Shown here piece after piece: positions 61,438 to 64,000 of a stretch of DNA of 64,000 nt. The first letter of the stretch is position 1. Each line of letters begins with the position of its first letter. Source of the DNA: Clostridium_AM sp964554365 (lineage in GTDB: Bacteria > Bacillota > Clostridia > Clostridiales > Clostridiaceae); assembly GCA_964554365.1 (NCBI GenBank), contig CAZKOJ010000002.1, forward strand, positions 1-64,000, in the 5' to 3' direction. A program made the position numbers and the translations under genes. The notes beneath the pieces are model-generated. The model saw only the letters and a program-made list of their open reading frames with translations, was not told the DNA's origin and made no database searches.

Positions 61438-62273
61438 CTTCCTTCACCATCCAATTTTTCCAGAGTATAATTTAGTAAATTTTTCAATACGAACTTCTTA
61501 TATTCAGAAGATCCTTGAATATTGCCAAATATAGGTGCAGGCAGATGATTTATTGCCTGTTCTATCCTTCGCTCCTTGGAAATGTTTTTATTATTTATAT
61601 CCTCCTCCATCCTTGTGGATCTAAATGGGAAGGCACACACTCCACTAAATGCCATTTGAATATTATTATCTTTTTTAAGTGCAGCTGCACTAATTAAAGG
61701 ATAATCTATCTTTTCCTGTTTAGTCTTCTTCACACATATATAAGGCAATTTGGCATAGCTCATATCTGTTGTCAATTGAAAAAGGAATTCCCCTTTTTCC
61801 AGTTGAAGTCTTTGATTAAAAGCCTGGTTTATTGGAACTATCCTTTTACCTTTTTCTCCGTATATAATTACATTGCTATCTGCAATTAAATGCCCTAAGA
61901 CCGCCTCCTTATATACAATTTTACCGCAAATATTTCCGCCTATAGTTATCATATTACGCGCTGTATGATCTGCAGGAAAATTTGCCGTCTTGCTTAGGAA
62001 TGGAACTAATTTATTCTCAGCAATATGAGTAATTGTAACTGCAGCTCCTATTACCAGCTGGTTACCTCTTGTTTCAAATACATTACACTCAGGGATTCCT
62101 TTAATGTCTATTACTGCCTTTGTAAATATATCATTTCTTCTCGCCATAGTGATTATTTCTGTACCGCCTGAATAATATAAAGGGTTCTTATCACTGTCAC
62201 TAAGCTTCCCATACAGCTTTACTGCCTCATCTAATGAACCAGGTTTATAGTATTCAAAGTCCAATGCAATCAT
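61434..62273 (-). CDS. Molybdenum hydroxylase, FAD-binding subunit
   Basis: 279 residues. YYSGGTEIITMARR and ITIGGNICGKI are the FAD-binding motifs of the CoxM/XdhB family (typical TIGGN). The ATG overlaps the preceding gene's stop (ATGA type) and has GGGGGAGAATAA before it. FAD passes electrons to NAD or another acceptor. The central ICGKI replaces the usual IANA/NAS, a variation seen in clostridial homologues. Confidence 0.92.
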   Translation of the reverse strand: MIALDFEYYKPGSLDEAVKLYGKLSDSDKNPLYYSGGTEIITMARRNDIFTKAVIDIKGIPECNVFETRGNQLVIGAAVTITHIAENKLVPFLSKTANFPADHTARNMITIGGNICGKIVYKEAVLGHLIADSNVIIYGEKGKRIVPINQAFNQRLQLEKGEFLFQLTTDMSYAKLPYICVKKTKQEKIDYPLISAAALKKDNNIQMAFSGVCAFPFRSTRMEEDINNKNISKERRIEQAINHLPAPIFGNIQGSSEYKKFVLKNLLNYTLEKLDGEGR

Positions 62274-64000
62274 TTATTCTCCCCCTCTTTTGCTTTCCAT
62301 ATGATCTCAGGAATTAACGGCAATTGGTTAAGGGGTACTTGGGCTGCATAGGTTAAACTGTTTGCAAGTGCTGCTGGCATTCCAATTACACCATATTCTC
62401 CAATTCCTCTTGCACCATATGGTGCGTCTATTTGTGGAGTTTCTATAAAATCTACAAGATACTCTGGGTTCTCTCCAAATCTCATAATTTTATATGTTCT
62501 TAACTGCTTATTTTGAATAGTGCCTTTATCCGTAAACAAAAATGATTCTCTGCTAGCAAAACTCAATCCTAGATTCATACCACCAGAAATTTGACCCTTT
62601 GCCGCCCCAGTATTAATAACCTTACCTGCATCTATAACACAAGCTGCCTTTATAATTTTGTAGGTATATTCTTTCTTATCAAACTCTACTTCTACAGCTG
62701 CTGCACCAACAGTCCATTCTGGACCAGGATTACCTTTGCCAGTTTCAGGATCTAAATTTGTCAGATGTTCTAAAACATAACTTCCTCTTCCAATAACCTG
62801 TCCTCCAACTGAATTCCCATTAGGATAGGTATACCCAAATGCAATTTTATTTATTTCTACTCCTATTTGGGAATTGTCTCTTAAAAATACTCTTCCTCCA
62901 CTAACCTCTAGTTCATCTGGTGTACACCTTAGCGCAATAGCAGCAATTCTGCATAATTGATTAATGGCATCTTCAGCTGCTCTCAAAATTGCCCTGCCAA
63001 CGAGCAAAATACTCCTGCTTGCAGCTGTTTTCCAGTGATCTGGAGCTGTCTGAGTATTAACTTCCATAACTACATGGATTTGACCTACATCCATTTTCAT
63101 TTTTTCTGCTAATATCTGTGCCAAAACTGTTTTAGTTCCTTGCCCTATTTCAACTGCACCACAAATAAGATTAATGCTTCCATCCGGATTAAATGTAAGA
63201 ATAGCTCCTCCACCTGCATTTAAAGCTGTATTTGAATTTTTCCAGAAACAGCTTATACCTTTAGCCCTCACTTTACCATTATCGGTTTCAGCTATTCTTC
63301 CTTCTTCCCAATGTATTAGTTCAGATAACCTTTGTATACACTTTGGGAAATTGCCTAAATTACTCCTAGTCATTAAGGTCTGTGTAGGACTAGTATCTCC
63401 TGGTAAAATTGCATTTCTTAATCTTAGTTCTAAAGGATCCATTCCAAGCTTATCCGCTAATATATCCATTGTTCTTTCTATTGCAAAGGTAAGTTCAGGA
63501 TGACCAAAGCCTCTAAAAGCTGCAGCATAGGGATGATTTGTATATAAGCATAATGAATCACACCACACATTTTCAATATTATATGGTCCTGTACAGTCCA
63601 CAGCAGCTGCTTTGCTTATAATTACTGCCCTATCCGAGTATGCACCTCCATCAAATAAATAGGTTATTTCTGCAGCAGTGAGTCTCCCAGCTTTTGTACA
63701 TCCCAGCTTGATTTTTGCATCAAGACCTATATGAACAGGAGATGTAATCAAATCTTCTTCTCTTGTATTAGTAAGCTTAACTTGTCTTCCTCCAACCGCT
63801 TTTGAACACAAATAAGCAATAAATTCTAGCTGTACAGCTGTTTTACCTCCATAAGCCCCACCTACTAAAGGTACATTAACAACAACCTTGCCAGGGTCAA
63901 TTTTAAAAAAGTAACTTATAAGCTTTTTTATAACAAAGGGTGCCTGAGAAGCAGAATATATGATAACCTTCCCATCTGGTAATATTTCTGCTCTTACACA
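62270..64000 (-). CDS. Molybdenum hydroxylase, molybdopterin subunit (5' end cut by window)
   Basis: The frame is open from the window edge to the stop at 62270, 576 codons. LVGGAYGGKTAVQLE corresponds to the GGGFGGK motif. PYAAAFRGFGHPELTFAIER carries the substrate/Mo-site Arg, VEIGQGTKTVLAQI the pterin-binding Q-G, and GARGIGEYGVIG the catalytic Glu. Together with the FAD and FeS subunits it makes a xanthine-dehydrogenase-type hydroxylase. The full protein should be about 750 residues, so the N-terminal quarter is missing. The substrate is likely a purine or other N-heterocycle but cannot be fixed. Confidence 0.94.
   Translation of the reverse strand, partial: CVRAEILPDGKVIIYSASQAPFVIKKLISYFFKIDPGKVVVNVPLVGGAYGGKTAVQLEFIAYLCSKAVGGRQVKLTNTREEDLITSPVHIGLDAKIKLGCTKAGRLTAAEITYLFDGGAYSDRAVIISKAAAVDCTGPYNIENVWCDSLCLYTNHPYAAAFRGFGHPELTFAIERTMDILADKLGMDPLELRLRNAILPGDTSPTQTLMTRSNLGNFPKCIQRLSELIHWEEGRIAETDNGKVRAKGISCFWKNSNTALNAGGGAILTFNPDGSINLICGAVEIGQGTKTVLAQILAEKMKMDVGQIHVVMEVNTQTAPDHWKTAASRSILLVGRAILRAAEDAINQLCRIAAIALRCTPDELEVSGGRVFLRDNSQIGVEINKIAFGYTYPNGNSVGGQVIGRGSYVLEHLTNLDPETGKGNPGPEWTVGAAAVEVEFDKKEYTYKIIKAACVIDAGKVINTGAAKGQISGGMNLGLSFASRESFLFTDKGTIQNKQLRTYKIMRFGENPEYLVDFIETPQIDAPYGARGIGEYGVIGMPAALANSLTYAAQVPLNQLPLIPEIIWKAKEGENK

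Noticed and set aside
1..64000. Prophage, insertion sequence, tRNA or rRNA genes
   Set aside because: No transposase, integrase, phage structural genes, clover-leaf sequences or rRNA segments were recognised on either strand.

Overview
The window is AT-rich DNA from a low-GC, Gram-positive anaerobe of the Clostridium type. The evidence is the base composition, strong AGGAGG-like ribosome sites with many TTG and GTG starts, sigma-54 activators that carry PAS or no sensor domain, HlyD/MFS and BceAB-like ABC systems, a radical SAM gene and a molybdenum hydroxylase. The mix recalls C. botulinum group I / C. sporogenes; that species guess rests on memory and was not tested. There are no rRNA or tRNA genes, IS elements, prophage or CRISPR arrays.

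Layout. 1-1.6 kb: the 3' part of a xanthine/purine permease gene behind a guanine-class riboswitch with terminator. 1.6-5.9 kb: ABC exporter plus OmpR-type two-component system. 6.2-9.5 kb: lone AAA ATPase, two decayed genes, a small membrane protein and a radical SAM gene fused by deletion to the start of a zinc-ribbon gene. 10.3-14 kb: HlyD / short EmrA / EmrB drug efflux operon with MarR regulator. 14.2-18.4 kb: WYL regulator, a 247-bp imperfect inverted repeat, GyrI-like protein, peptide deformylase with Xre regulator, acetyltransferase, HicAB toxin-antitoxin. 18.6-22.6 kb: giant leucine-rich-repeat surface protein. 23-25.9 kb: acetyltransferases and decayed cat and def genes.

26-38.3 kb is the most coherent island. 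A nitrilase-type amidohydrolase and a MATE exporter flank a PAS/sigma-54 activator and both have sigma-54 (-24/-12) promoters. A second, sensorless sigma-54 activator and a chemoreceptor precede an operon-like run of glutamine-synthetase-like ligase, acetamidase/formamidase and amino-acid permease; the ligase has a third -24/-12 promoter. Together these look like nitrogen scavenging from amides and amines.

38.5-48.8 kb: housekeeping and accessory genes (HAD phosphatase, Nudix, Xre/membrane pair, DegV, AEC transporter, HxlR/FMN pair, GH18 glycosidase, YdcF-like protein, nitroreductase), with another decayed ATPase. 49.4-60.7 kb: two further signalling/export units, one NarL-type with an ABC-2 exporter and one OmpR-type with a MacB/FtsX-like exporter. 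61-64 kb: a three-subunit molybdenum hydroxylase (xanthine dehydrogenase family), truncated by the window end.

A recurring theme is genes that keep both ends but have lost the middle (HAD nucleotidase, FLGTIH protein, cat, def, AAA-like ATPase, zinc ribbon/radical SAM). Two matching 22-bp palindromes, a half-site and a leftover WYL gene end suggest a small WYL-controlled regulon that has been rearranged.
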